Positions 63,999 through 64,000 of a stretch of DNA of 64,000 nucleotides are shown in pieces. The notes below the pieces were generated by a model that worked only from the letters and a program-made list of their open reading frames with translations, was not told the origin of the DNA and made no database searches. The DNA comes from Photobacterium frigidiphilum (GTDB taxonomy: Bacteria > Pseudomonadota > Gammaproteobacteria > Enterobacterales > Vibrionaceae). The stretch covers positions 62,001 to 126,000 of the forward strand of contig NZ_PYMJ01000008.1 of NCBI RefSeq assembly GCF_003025615.1. Reading direction: 5' to 3'. The number at the start of each line of letters is the position of its first letter. Position 1 is the first letter of the stretch. The position numbers and the translations under genes are program-made.

Positions 63999-64000
63999 CA

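Overview
The window reads as the replication-origin region of the second chromosome of a Vibrionaceae bacterium, most likely a Photobacterium. The basis is an RctB-family initiator (50044-52050, minus), an iteron-bearing origin (about 52180-52910), chromosome II type parA and parB (53366-55563), and six copies of the palindrome TTTACANTGTAAA (parS2 type) around them. Base composition is AT-rich overall. No rRNA, tRNA, CRISPR array or intact insertion sequence was seen.

Left part (1-8 kb): a Tat-exported serine hydrolase; a DUF2946-like membrane protein with a PCuAC copper chaperone; an AEC permease; an RRM protein; a decayed mgtE; and a DauR-like regulator convergent with an aminotransferase / ornithine cyclodeaminase pair. 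From 8 to 18.7 kb lies a sensory island: a Cache chemoreceptor, an AphA-like PadR regulator, two tandem hybrid histidine kinases and a TorR-like response regulator. The three sensors share the same N-terminal half. The kinases carry leftovers of the chemoreceptor signalling domain at the fusion point, so they look like chemoreceptor/TorS-type chimeras. The island is bracketed by direct repeats of the 5' end and upstream region of the cyclodeaminase gene.

Middle part (19-49.7 kb): a ribose-type ABC importer with a GH4-family glycosidase; an N-acyl-D-amino-acid deacylase; an EamA exporter; a DUF4442 hotdog protein; a GC-rich ACP / acyl-AMP ligase / acyltransferase fusion; a DEDD exonuclease; a LysR regulator divergent from a pore-forming haemolysin (HlyA type with a C-terminal beta-trefoil); a DUF3179 membrane protein with a small downstream gene; an AraC regulator; a MORN/YwqK repeat protein; a maltose-acetyltransferase-like enzyme; a complete tetrathionate respiration locus (ttrRS divergent from ttrBCA); and a patatin/BamA-type outer-membrane phospholipase.

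Right part (49.7-64 kb): rctB, ori2, a possible tiny lipoprotein gene, parAB, tmcA, a PHP hydrolase, an unknown 131-residue protein, a FapA (DUF342) protein, a degenerate GGDEF/EAL receptor of LapD type, and the C-terminal end of a DctD-like sigma-54 response regulator running off the window. Four of the parS2 sites form two pairs, each with exactly 33 bp between copies. The origin holds six ATGATCA-type iterons at exactly 23-bp steps. All calls come from reading the sequence and remembered family features; no database search was run.
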